This document shows, in pieces, positions 36,292 through 44,350 of a DNA stretch of 64,000 nt. Position 1 is the stretch's first letter, and every line of letters begins with the position of its first letter. The notes below the pieces were generated by a model. It made no database searches. It was not told the origin of the DNA and saw only the letters and a program-made list of their open reading frames with translations. The stretch comes from Thermococcus indicus. GTDB taxonomy: Archaea > Methanobacteriota_B > Thermococci > Thermococcales > Thermococcaceae. The stretch is from assembly GCF_006274605.1 (NCBI RefSeq), contig NZ_CP040846.1, forward strand, positions 1,061,041-1,125,040, in the 5' to 3' direction. Both the position numbers and the translations under genes were made by a program.

Positions 36292-37820
36292 ATCCATTAA
36301 TACTGCCCGCGATTCCAATGGCCTTCGCCTTCATACTCCCCATACTCTCCACCATAATTAAGAGTAGGCGCTTTACCTTTGGCTACGCCCTACTCATTAC
36401 TGGAACAACGCTCGTGATGGGGGTTGAGCTCTTCAGGGATGTCTATTCCTCTGAGCTCCCGTTAACCTATTCCTTCGGCGGCTGGAAGGTGCCGGTCGGC
36501 GTAATCTATGAGGTGGACAGGTTCGGGGCGGTTATGGTGCTCGTAACGGCCTCACTGATGTTCCTCACGGCGGTCTACTCGGTCCGCTACCTGGGTCGTG
36601 AGGACGGTGTGGAGTGGTTCTACACCCTTTACCTTGGCCTTGAGGCGGGTCTCCTCGGCATATTCATGACGGGGGACGCGTTCAATCTGTTCGTGATGCT
36701 CGAAGTGACGGCGATAGCATCATACGGCCTCGTGATGTTCTACACGGAGGACGGCTATCCCGCTTACTCTGGCCTCAGGTACGCGATAATAAGCTCCATA
36801 GGAACGACTCTCTACTTCCTTGCCCTAGTGCTGATCTACCGGGGGCTTGGCACAGTGAACTTTGCAGACATCTCTGCGAAGTTACAAGGAATTGGATTCC
36901 CAATATCAACACCCTTGAACAGCACTGTTCCCATCCTCGCCATTTCAATGGCGCTGATAACGTGGGCTTTCACGATAAAGGCCGCGATAATGCCGAACCA
37001 TTTCTGGCTTCCAGGGGCCCATTCCGCGGCTCCAAGTCCGGTCTCAGCCGTACTGTCTGGCCTGGTGGTCAACGCTGGAATTTATGGATTTATGAGATTC
37101 CTCAGCCTGACTTATGTCCCGGAAGTTTCTCATATTGGCGATATCATGTGCACGCTACTCCTCATTCTCGGGGCGGTCTCTGCCCTTTTATCATCCATCG
37201 CAATGACCGTTCAGGACGATGTCAAGAGAATAGTAGCCTACTCAACAATACTCAACATGGGCTACCTGGCGATGGCCGTGGGAGTGAACAGCGAGGCCGG
37301 AACCGCCGGCGCAGTGTTTCACATGATAAACCACGCGATAGCGAAAGCTCTCCTCTTCCTCGCGGTAGGGGTCTTCATCCATACGGCGGGAAGCAGGAAG
37401 CTGAATGAGCTAAAGGGGCTTGGAAAAAGTATGCCCTTCACTACGGTGAGCCTGGCGATAGCCACGATGAGCCTTGTGGGATTGCCCCCTACAAACGTTT
37501 TCTTCAGCAAACTTTTGCTTTACAGGGCCTACGTAGAGAAAAGCCCTGTTCTCGTTGCAGTACTTCTGTTATCAAGTCTATTTGCTCTGGTGAGCTATAT
37601 GAGGATGCTTTACTGGCTATGGATCAAAAAGCCGGATGGGGATGGGGAGGTCCATGAATCACGTTCGATGGTGGCGGTACTTGTGACGCTCGCCCTTGCG
37701 TGCCTGGTTCTCGGGGTACTCTCTCCAATTCTGGTCGATAGAGTTGTGAACCCTGCCGTGGCCCAGCTGAAGGACGTGGAGGGTTACATACGGGCTGCGC
37801 TCATCGCGGGGGTGAAGTAG
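36288..37820 (+). CDS. Mrp-type antiporter subunit D
   Basis: A 510-residue membrane protein from ATG 36288, family NuoN/MrpD. Marks: GDAFNLFVMLEVTAIASYGLVMF (pump Glu), FTIKAAIMPNHFWLPGAHSAAPSPVSAVLSGLVVNAGIYG, DVKRIVAYSTILNMGYLAM and FHMINHAIAKALLFLAVG. It is intact, unlike several of its neighbours, and is the main ion-translocating subunit of this antiporter module. Confidence 0.93.
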   Translation: MNPLILPAIPMAFAFILPILSTIIKSRRFTFGYALLITGTTLVMGVELFRDVYSSELPLTYSFGGWKVPVGVIYEVDRFGAVMVLVTASLMFLTAVYSVRYLGREDGVEWFYTLYLGLEAGLLGIFMTGDAFNLFVMLEVTAIASYGLVMFYTEDGYPAYSGLRYAIISSIGTTLYFLALVLIYRGLGTVNFADISAKLQGIGFPISTPLNSTVPILAISMALITWAFTIKAAIMPNHFWLPGAHSAAPSPVSAVLSGLVVNAGIYGFMRFLSLTYVPEVSHIGDIMCTLLLILGAVSALLSSIAMTVQDDVKRIVAYSTILNMGYLAMAVGVNSEAGTAGAVFHMINHAIAKALLFLAVGVFIHTAGSRKLNELKGLGKSMPFTTVSLAIATMSLVGLPPTNVFFSKLLLYRAYVEKSPVLVAVLLLSSLFALVSYMRMLYWLWIKKPDGDGEVHESRSMVAVLVTLALACLVLGVLSPILVDRVVNPAVAQLKDVEGYIRAALIAGVK

Positions 37821-38144
37821 ATGATTGGAGAGTTCAGAAGGCACTACGGTGAAAACCTGCTCGGGATTGCACTCCTGGGCGAGACATGGCTTGTGGTTTT
37901 GAAAGAGGGGGACAAGGCGGAGCTACTCGCCGATGCCGCCGAAAAGTGGGAGGGACTGGACGTGATTGTGGTGCCGGCAAATTCCCTCCACAACCTCCAT
38001 CCCGAGGTATTTGGTGACTTTCGAGTTCTTTACGACCCAGAGGGGATGATTTCTAGGACACTCAAGAAGATTGTGGAGATGAAAGGCGCCTACCCAACAG
38101 TATGGAACCTAAGGCTTATTGATGTTATGGAGGTGGAAAGATGA
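37821..38144 (+). CDS. Hypothetical protein in the hydrogenase-antiporter operon
   Basis: A 107-residue soluble protein starting right after the mrpD stop. The order YGENLLGIALLGETWLVVLKEGDKAELL...IVVPANSLHNLHPEVFGDFRVLYDPEGMISRTLKKI recalls the strand pattern of small nucleotidyltransferases, but the catalytic GSxxxGxxxxDxD is missing. If related, it is a degenerate copy. It is co-transcribed with the flavoprotein that follows and may be an accessory subunit. Confidence 0.6.
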   Translation: MIGEFRRHYGENLLGIALLGETWLVVLKEGDKAELLADAAEKWEGLDVIVVPANSLHNLHPEVFGDFRVLYDPEGMISRTLKKIVEMKGAYPTVWNLRLIDVMEVER

Positions 38145-39199
38145 GCGGAATGCGGTTTGCATTTCTGTGCAAGTCCCGGCCAGAGCCTAGCGGAAAGAAG
38201 GTGGCCATAGTGGGGGCCGGTCCTGCCGGCTTAAGCGCTGCAGGTTACCTCGTCTGCCAGGGACACGAGGTGCACGTCTACGACAAGCTCCCCGAGCCGG
38301 GGGGTTTGATGCTCTTTGGAATTCCCGAGTTCAGGATTCCGATATACCGCGTTAGAGAGGGCTGTGGTGAGCTCAAGGATATCTTTGAGGTCAAGTTTTT
38401 CCCCAGGACCAAGGTGGTCTGCGGCGAGTGTGGACATGAGGCAGGAGACGAGTTCGTTGAGAAGACTGTGCACATAGCGGAGCTTAAGGAGAATTACGAC
38501 GCGGTGCTGATAGCCACGGGGGCATGGGAGCCATGGACACCTGAACTTGAGGGCGCCGAACTTCAAGGGGTGTATCCCGCGCTGGAATACCTGTTCAGAA
38601 TAAAGAGCGCTAAGCTCGGACACATGGAGTGGACGGACATAATACATCCTGAGAGCAAGAAAATCCTCGTTGTTGGTGCGGGACACACGGCGGTGGACGC
38701 GGCCCTTGAGAGCGTTCTCCTTGGGGCTGATGAGGTATACCTCAGCTATCGGAGAAGCATAAAGGAAGCCCCCGCCGGCCCGTATGAGATACATCAGCTC
38801 ATCCAGAGGGGGGTTAAGTGGCTCGAAAAAACCATGCCCGTCAGAATCATAGGAGATGGAAAAGTAAGGGCCGTCGAGATGGTCAGGATGGAGCTTGGTG
38901 AGCCCGATGCGAGCGGGAGAAGGAGGCCAGTACCTGTTGAGGGCTCGGAGTTCAGGTTGGAGGTTGACTACGTCATATTTGCCGTGGGACAGACCCCCAC
39001 ACCGCCTGCCGGAGAGGGCGTGGAGATAGCCAGGGACAAAAAGGGCAGAGTGGTCGTGGATGGGAGACACATGACGAGCGTGGAGGGCATATTTGCCGCG
39101 GGAGACGTCGTCACGGGCCCGTCGAAAGTAGGACAGGCTGTTAAAGATGGTCTCTACGCCGCGAGAAGCATGCACATGTGGATGATGGGAGGTGAGTGA
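38141..39199 (+). CDS. GltD-like FAD/NAD(P) oxidoreductase
   Basis: A 352-residue flavoprotein overlapping the previous gene by four bases. FAD site VAIVGAGPAGLSAAGYL, NAD(P) site ILVVGAGHTAVDAALESVLLGADEVYLSYRR, and C-terminal GIFAAGDVVTGPSKVGQAVKDGLYAA. It is shorter than bacterial GltD: the N-terminal iron-sulfur domain is absent, although CGECGH around residue 90 could bind metal. With the ferredoxin downstream it could connect the membrane hydrogenase to NAD(P)H. Confidence 0.88.
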   Translation: MSGMRFAFLCKSRPEPSGKKVAIVGAGPAGLSAAGYLVCQGHEVHVYDKLPEPGGLMLFGIPEFRIPIYRVREGCGELKDIFEVKFFPRTKVVCGECGHEAGDEFVEKTVHIAELKENYDAVLIATGAWEPWTPELEGAELQGVYPALEYLFRIKSAKLGHMEWTDIIHPESKKILVVGAGHTAVDAALESVLLGADEVYLSYRRSIKEAPAGPYEIHQLIQRGVKWLEKTMPVRIIGDGKVRAVEMVRMELGEPDASGRRRPVPVEGSEFRLEVDYVIFAVGQTPTPPAGEGVEIARDKKGRVVVDGRHMTSVEGIFAAGDVVTGPSKVGQAVKDGLYAARSMHMWMMGGE

Positions 39200-39200
39200 T

Positions 39201-39707
39201 GTGGCAAAGAAGATACTCCACGTTGATTACAGCCTCTGCATTGGCTGTGAAACCTGCCAGGGGGTGTGTGATTTTATCCACGATGGAAAGCCCAACATAA
39301 GGATATACTACACTGTTTCGGGCCTTCCGGTGCCGATAAACTGCCGCCACTGTGAGAGGGCCCCTTGCCTTGAGATATGTCCCGTTGGAGCGATATATAA
39401 GGACCACGAGGGGGCGGTGATAATAGACCCCGGGAAGTGCATAGGCTGCCTGATGTGCCTTGCCGTCTGCCCGTTTGGAGTTCCGAGCTTCAACGTCAGA
39501 ATCCGTGTGGTGACCAAGTGCGACATGTGCGCCGCGAGGAGGGCCGAGGGCATGGAGCCAGCGTGTGGGGAAATGTGTCCCGCCGAGGCAATATTCTTCG
39601 GCGAATCTGAGGAGATTGAGGACAGAATAATGAGAAGAACCGCGGAGAAGATAGCAAGAGAAAGGATATCCTCCATGAATTTGGAGGGGGTGGGGAGAAT
39701 GCTTTAG
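39201..39707 (+). CDS. Polyferredoxin closing the FdhA-hydrogenase operon
   Basis: About 168 residues. GTG 39201 has GGAGGTGA at the right distance (GTG 39192 lies within that site). Cys motifs: CIGCETCQGVC, CRHCERAPCLEIC, CIGCLMCLAVC and CDMCAARR...CGEMC, room for four [4Fe-4S] clusters. It closely resembles the polyferredoxin after the FdhA-like gene and is probably the partner of the GltD-like flavoprotein. Confidence 0.9.
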   Translation: MAKKILHVDYSLCIGCETCQGVCDFIHDGKPNIRIYYTVSGLPVPINCRHCERAPCLEICPVGAIYKDHEGAVIIDPGKCIGCLMCLAVCPFGVPSFNVRIRVVTKCDMCAARRAEGMEPACGEMCPAEAIFFGESEEIEDRIMRRTAEKIARERISSMNLEGVGRML

Positions 39708-39956
39708 CGGTCTGTTTTTAATTTGTTTAATTAAACATCATAATTTACCCATCATGGGTTGAGAAAACAAAACATCTTTCTGACAATATTGTCGTAACAT
39801 TTATAAGTGTTTATTCTGATTAAACGTTCGAATATTGTGATTATAGGTCCAATATCACACCTTAAGTTACAAACTTATGGTTGTATACATTTGGTCCAAA
39901 AAAACCTTTTATTGGGCTTCTACTATATACGAATGAGTACATTTGGAGGGTCTGCG
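39708..39956 (+). promoter_or_regulatory. Long upstream region of alcohol dehydrogenase with two candidate promoters
   Basis: No gene is seen in these 249 bases. A perfect 12-base palindrome GACAATATTGTC (39782-39793) is directly followed by ATTTATAAG (39799-39807), a good TATA box. A second TATA-like TTTTATT (39907-39913) belongs to a 23-base segment (39891-39913) that recurs before frhA. CCCAT-CATGGG near 39761 is another small palindrome. Two promoters, each with its own control element, would explain the layout. Confidence 0.5.
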
Positions 39957-41177
39957 ATGGTGTGGGAATCCCACGTTTCGATAAACCAAGTCTTCGAGAT
40001 GAGGTGCAAAACAACCAACTACTTTGGTCTATGCGCCATACACAAATTTAACGATATTGTCCGGGAGCTTAAGGGGAAGGGCGTGGACAAGGTTATCCTC
40101 GTTACTGGAAAGAGTTCCTATAAGAAGTGCGGCGCATGGGACGTTGTCAGGCCTGCCCTCGAGGAAAATGGCGTTGAGTATGTTCATTACGACAAGGTGG
40201 GGGCCAACCCAACGGTTGACATGATCGACGAGGCGGCTGAGATGGGAAGAGAGTTTGGGGCTCAGGCTGTCATAGGCATAGGTGGCGGCAGCCCTATCGA
40301 TAGTGCCAAGAGCGTTGCGATTCTGCTGGAGTACCCAGACAAGACCGCCAGAGACCTCTACGAGTTCAGGTTTACCCCGGTAAAGGCCAAGCCAATAATA
40401 GCGATAAACACAACCCATGGAACCGGAACCGAGGTTGACAGGTTCGCAGTGGCTTCGATTCCTGAGAAGGAGTACAAACCGGCCATAGCTTACGACTGCA
40501 TCTACCCCCTTTACGCAATCGATGACCCAGCACTAACAACAAAGCTTCCTCCGGAGCAGACCCTGTACGTGACCATCGATGCACTCAATCACATCACCGA
40601 AGCTGCCACAACCAAGGTAGCCAATCCATATTCAATACTTCTCGCCAAAGAGGCTGCGAGGCTGATATTTAACTATCTCCCAGAGGCTCTCAATCATCCG
40701 GACAACCTGCAGGCAAGGTATGCCCTGCTCTACGCCTCTGCCATAGCTGGAATAAGCTTCGACAATGGTCTGCTTCACTTTACGCACGCCCTTGAGCACC
40801 CATTGAGCGCAGTCAAGCCGGACCTGCCCCACGGCCTTGGCCTTGCAATGCTCCTTCCAGCGGTAATCCGGCACATCTACCCTGCCACCGCGAAGGTACT
40901 TGCCGAGGTGTACAGGCCGCTCGTCCCCGAGGCCAAGGGTGTCCCGGGAGAGGTGGAACTCGTCGCCAGGAGGGTGGAGGAGTGGCTCTTCAGCATCGGC
41001 ATCACTGAAAAGCTCGCGGATGTCGGGTTCACTGAGGCGGATGTTGACAGGCTAACACAGCTGGCCATGACGACCCCGAGCCTTGACCTGCTCCTTTCCA
41101 TGGCTCCATTGGAGGCTACCCGGGAGAGAATAGCGTCTATATACCGTGATTCACTTTACCCTATCGGCAGAGGATAA
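39957..41177 (+). CDS. Iron-containing alcohol dehydrogenase
   Basis: A 406-residue group III alcohol dehydrogenase from ATG 39957 (GGAGGG upstream). NAD(P) site IGIGGGSPIDSAKSVAI, THGTGTEVDRF, and the metal-binding region DALNHITEAATT...HFTHALEHPLSAVKPDLPHGLGLAMLLP with its Asp and three His. Close relatives in Thermococcus are NADP-dependent and also lie beside formate hydrogenlyase genes. It likely reduces aldehydes when reductant is in excess. The in-frame extension to 39807 is upstream control DNA. Confidence 0.93.
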   Translation: MVWESHVSINQVFEMRCKTTNYFGLCAIHKFNDIVRELKGKGVDKVILVTGKSSYKKCGAWDVVRPALEENGVEYVHYDKVGANPTVDMIDEAAEMGREFGAQAVIGIGGGSPIDSAKSVAILLEYPDKTARDLYEFRFTPVKAKPIIAINTTHGTGTEVDRFAVASIPEKEYKPAIAYDCIYPLYAIDDPALTTKLPPEQTLYVTIDALNHITEAATTKVANPYSILLAKEAARLIFNYLPEALNHPDNLQARYALLYASAIAGISFDNGLLHFTHALEHPLSAVKPDLPHGLGLAMLLPAVIRHIYPATAKVLAEVYRPLVPEAKGVPGEVELVARRVEEWLFSIGITEKLADVGFTEADVDRLTQLAMTTPSLDLLLSMAPLEATRERIASIYRDSLYPIGRG

Positions 41178-41248
41178 GGAGACGCTTTCTTCTACCCTTT
41201 TGATTTAATCATTTTATATTCTATTTGCTTTATGAGTATTTTATTTTT

Positions 41249-41276
41249 AACCTTTGGTTCAAAAAATCTTTTTATT
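41249..41276 (+). promoter_or_regulatory. frhA promoter with palindrome and shared element
   Basis: AACCTTTGGTT (41249-41259) is the reverse complement of the element before hydB. The segment 41254-41276 matches 39891-39913 (before the alcohol dehydrogenase) at 20 of 23 positions. It includes the A-run (BRE-like) and TTTTTATT (TATA). Predicted transcript start is near 41300, ahead of the TTG start. Confidence 0.55.
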
Positions 41277-41322
41277 AGCTTGTTTGCAGGTCGAATTGAG
41301 AAGAAAATCGGGGGAGATCATT

Positions 41323-42500
41323 TTGGGGGGAATTGAACTCGGCAAAGTCTGTCGAGTATCTGGGGATGCAAAACTTGTAATGTACGAGGAGGGGGGAGAA
41401 GTCCAGGACGCCCTTTTCATATCCACCGCCCCAGTCAGGGGATTTGAAAAAATGGTCATCGGGAAGAGCCCATTCTTCGTTGTGGAGGCTGTCATGAGAA
41501 TATGCGGCCTATGCCACGCCTCCCATGGCATAGCTGCAGCGGAGGCCATAGAAAATGCAATTGGAGTAAAGCCTCCTAAAAATGGAGTGCTCCTGAGGGA
41601 GGCACTTGGGCTCATCAACAGGATTCAGAGTCATCTACTCGAATTCCTCATGGTGGTCCCTGACTTGGTAGTGCCTGAAGAGCGGGAGAAGTTAATCCTC
41701 AGGCTGATTGATTTCCACACAAAAATCGGCGACTTTCTGCTAAAACTCGGGGGGCCATGACCCATCCACCCAATCTCACGGTTGGAGGCATAAACCCCGT
41801 CCCCAAGTGGAGCGTATTCAATAACCTCAAGGCCAGACTACCCAAGACGCTCCGCTCGTGGAATGAGCTGGCACACCTGCTAGTTGACGAGGACATTCAA
41901 ACTGATGTTGCGATGGAGTTGAGGGAAAAGAAACTCGATAACCGGTATCTATCCAGTGGACTCTTCTACGGCGATAGATTCAACATCGATGTTCGTAAGA
42001 TAAAGCTGATTCCATACTACGAATTCCGGAAAGATAACCCCAGTTCCAAGGAATCGACTACCATGATAGCGATGTACAAGGGGAAACCTGTTGAAGTTGG
42101 CCCCAGGGCCAGGTTGAGTACCTATCGGGAAAAGAGCTATTCGACGCTCTACGACCTCCACACTGCGAGGGTTGATGACGTCAGCATTGCACTCCATAGA
42201 TTGAGCAGTATCCTGGATTCCCTTGATATGAAGGAACCATTCAGGAACCAGAACATTGTTTTTGGACCGGGTAAGGGCGTCGGTGTCTATGAGGCCCCGC
42301 GGGGAACTTTGGTGCATATTGTTGAACTTGGAGAGGAGGGAAGGACACTCTATTCGAGGATAGTTGTCCCTACGATGTTCAATATCCCCGTCATGGAAGA
42401 ATCCATAAAGGGGTTAAGTGTTGAGGCTGCTGAGGCCGTTGTGAGGCTTTATGATCCATGCATCCCATGTACAACACACGTTGCCAGGCTAAGGCGGTGA
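41323..42500 (+). CDS. frhA: FrhA-type [NiFe] hydrogenase large subunit (frameshifted)
   Basis: I place the start at TTG 41323, behind GGGGGAGATCA, giving (M)GGIELGKVCRVSGDAK. Nickel ligands are RIC61-GLC64-HASH and, at the C-terminus, DPCIPCTTH followed by a VARLRR peptide to be removed. The frame breaks at GGGGGG 41749-41754. One added G restores LLKLGGAMTHPPNLTVGG and 392 residues. Thermococcus lacks a known F420 system, so despite the name this enzyme probably uses another electron carrier. It is set off from the alcohol dehydrogenase by its own promoter. Confidence 0.88.
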
Positions 42501-42504
42501 GACC

Positions 42505-43197
42505 ATGGAAAGGATTGATGTTCTCCACAGGGATTTTGGTGGATGTGCAGGATGCAGTGTGAGCATCGTGCGTGCATATCCTGAAATCAAGGATATCGTC
42601 AAACTGGACACTCCATATATGGTGGACAGGTACCCCCAATCGGACGGTTACAACGTTGCGGTCATCACTGGGGGTGTATGCGTGAACGAAAGGGAAATAC
42701 TTGATAAACTCAAATATATCCGGGAAATCTCCGATGTTGTCGTTGCCTACGGTTCGTGTGCCGCATTCGGCGGAATTCTACGCTTCTGTCGTGGTGGTCA
42801 AGACCCCCGACCAGACCACAGGAGCTTTCAGCCAATAAACAGCATTATAAAGGTTGATTACTCCATTCCGGGCTGCCCCCCAGCGCCGCTGATGCTCCAG
42901 TCCTTTTTCAGATTTTATCTCCATGAAGACGAACGAAGACTGGAGCTTTTTAGAATTTGCGGGGGTATAAAGAAACTAAGCGGTTTTGACCTTTTGGATG
43001 ATGTAGTACTTACTGGCCTCTGCATCGGCTGCGGGGCATGCGAACTATCCTGTCCCACCCATGCCCTCAAGCTGGTAGATAAACGGCCAAATCTCGTCCA
43101 GGAAAGGTGCATACGGTGCGGGACGTGCTATATTCGATGTCCCCGGGCCACTCAGATTTTAACACTTGGAGGTGGTTCTGATGATCAACGTCGCTGA
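42505..43197 (+). CDS. frhG: FrhG-type hydrogenase small subunit
   Basis: A 230-residue small subunit with FGGCAGCSVSIVRAYPEIK, GSCAAFGGILRFC and IPGCPPAP as the proximal cluster ligands. A C-terminal two-cluster ferredoxin domain follows (CIGCGACELSCPT, CIRCGTCYIRCPR). This is the FrhG layout of F420-type (group 3a-like) hydrogenases. It overlaps frhB by 17 bases. Confidence 0.92.
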   Translation: MERIDVLHRDFGGCAGCSVSIVRAYPEIKDIVKLDTPYMVDRYPQSDGYNVAVITGGVCVNEREILDKLKYIREISDVVVAYGSCAAFGGILRFCRGGQDPRPDHRSFQPINSIIKVDYSIPGCPPAPLMLQSFFRFYLHEDERRLELFRICGGIKKLSGFDLLDDVVLTGLCIGCGACELSCPTHALKLVDKRPNLVQERCIRCGTCYIRCPRATQILTLGGGSDDQRR

Positions 43198-44011
43198 CTC
43201 CTTTGTAGGACACGTACTCAACATTTACCTTGCTAAGGCGACTGATGGGGAAGTCCTCAACACAAAAGTGGCAAGCGGTGGTGCTGTGACTGCCATCTTG
43301 AACTATGCCCTTGACGAGGGCCTTATAGACGGTGTTGTCACTGCAAAGAGAACCAACGGACTTGAGGGCAAAGCCGTGGTCGCAAGAAGCAGGAAAGAAC
43401 TCCTAGCAACGGTAGGCAATAAATGGAGCATTGTGCCCTTTGCATCCCGGATAAAGACAAAAATAGAAGAAAATAACCTCAATCAAGTCGCTGTGGTCTG
43501 TTTGCCCTGCCAGGCACAGTTCTTTGGTCAGATGAGGGACTTTCCAATGCTGGAGACGGACTTCGGTGAGAGAATTGAATACATCATAAGCCTGTTCTGC
43601 ATGGGCACCTTTGCCTTTGAGACATTCATAAACTACCTACATATGAATCATGGTATAAAGGGACGAGATGTGAGGGATATAGTTCTCAGAGGAGACGTTA
43701 TAGAGGTTCATCATCCCAGAGGAGTTCTGAGACTCTCGATCAGGGAAATTTATCGGTATCTCCAAGTTGGCTGTTTGGTATGCACAGATTACACTGGCAG
43801 CTGGAGTGATATCTCCGCTGGAGTCGTTGAGACGAAACCGGGTTGGACGATACTCATTGCCAGAAATAAAAAGGCTGATGAGCTTATAAAAAATGCCAAA
43901 AAACGCGGCTATATAGAAGTTAGAGATGGTTCTCCGTTTATTGGGGATGTAATCACTGGAGCCAGGGAAAAGCTCGCTCGATCTCAGAAGAACATGATGT
44001 GCCTATTCTAA
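43181..44011 (+). CDS. frhB: FrhB-like iron-sulfur flavoprotein subunit
   Basis: A 276-residue protein from ATG 43181 (GGAGGTGG upstream). Family marks are KVASGGAVTAILNYAL, VVCLPCQAQFFGQMR, IISLFCMGTFAFE and VGCLVCTDYTGSWSDISAG, which bind FAD and an iron-sulfur cluster. In methanogens this subunit reduces F420. In Thermococcales the acceptor is probably another protein or cofactor. It has the lower G+C look of the whole frh block. Confidence 0.9.
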   Translation: MINVADSFVGHVLNIYLAKATDGEVLNTKVASGGAVTAILNYALDEGLIDGVVTAKRTNGLEGKAVVARSRKELLATVGNKWSIVPFASRIKTKIEENNLNQVAVVCLPCQAQFFGQMRDFPMLETDFGERIEYIISLFCMGTFAFETFINYLHMNHGIKGRDVRDIVLRGDVIEVHHPRGVLRLSIREIYRYLQVGCLVCTDYTGSWSDISAGVVETKPGWTILIARNKKADELIKNAKKRGYIEVRDGSPFIGDVITGAREKLARSQKNMMCLF

Positions 44012-44039
44012 CGCTCCGTTCTTAATGTTACTTTCTCTT

Positions 44040-44095
44040 TTGAGAGCCTCTGACCTCCTCCCCGTCCTGAAGGGCGAGGCTTGGAGAAGAGAAAA
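44040..44095. mobile_element. Possible IS200/IS605 right-end remnant
   Basis: The segment around GACCTCCTCCCCGTCCTGAA...GGGCGAGGCTT (44052-44084) can form a GC-rich hairpin. It looks like the sequence found just after tnpB genes in archaeal IS200/IS605 elements. No transposase gene or left end is visible here, so it would be a relic marking the edge of the frh block. This rests on pattern memory only. Confidence 0.4.
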
Positions 44096-44119
44096 GTCCC
44101 GGTTTGAGCATGTACTGGG

Positions 44120-44290
44120 TTATCCCCTCGACATCCTATCCAGCTTCAGGTAAAAGAACAGGATTATCATGAAGATGGTGATGTAGTAGCTCCACTGGAA
44201 CGGTATGACGCCCATTATCCCCAGGGTATAGACGACGGTCAGGACGAGAACGATGACCAGCAGAATCCTGTAGAACGTCTTTCTCTCCAT
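44120..44290 (-). CDS. Small two-helix membrane protein
   Basis: A 56-residue reading frame from ATG 44290 with GGGTGG upstream, ending TAA 44120. It starts MERKTFYRILLVIVLVLTVV, followed by a Gly/Pro turn and a second helix YYITIFMIILFFYLKL with a basic end. Two transmembrane helices fill nearly the whole protein. No family is recognised. The good start site and codon structure argue that it is real. It lies just downstream of the binding-protein gene on the same strand. Confidence 0.65.
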   Translation of the reverse strand: MERKTFYRILLVIVLVLTVVYTLGIMGVIPFQWSYYITIFMIILFFYLKLDRMSRG

Positions 44291-44350
44291 GCTTCCACCC
44301 GAAGAAAATGGGGAGGAGACCTTTTAACGGTTGCCCAGAAAAATGAAAAC

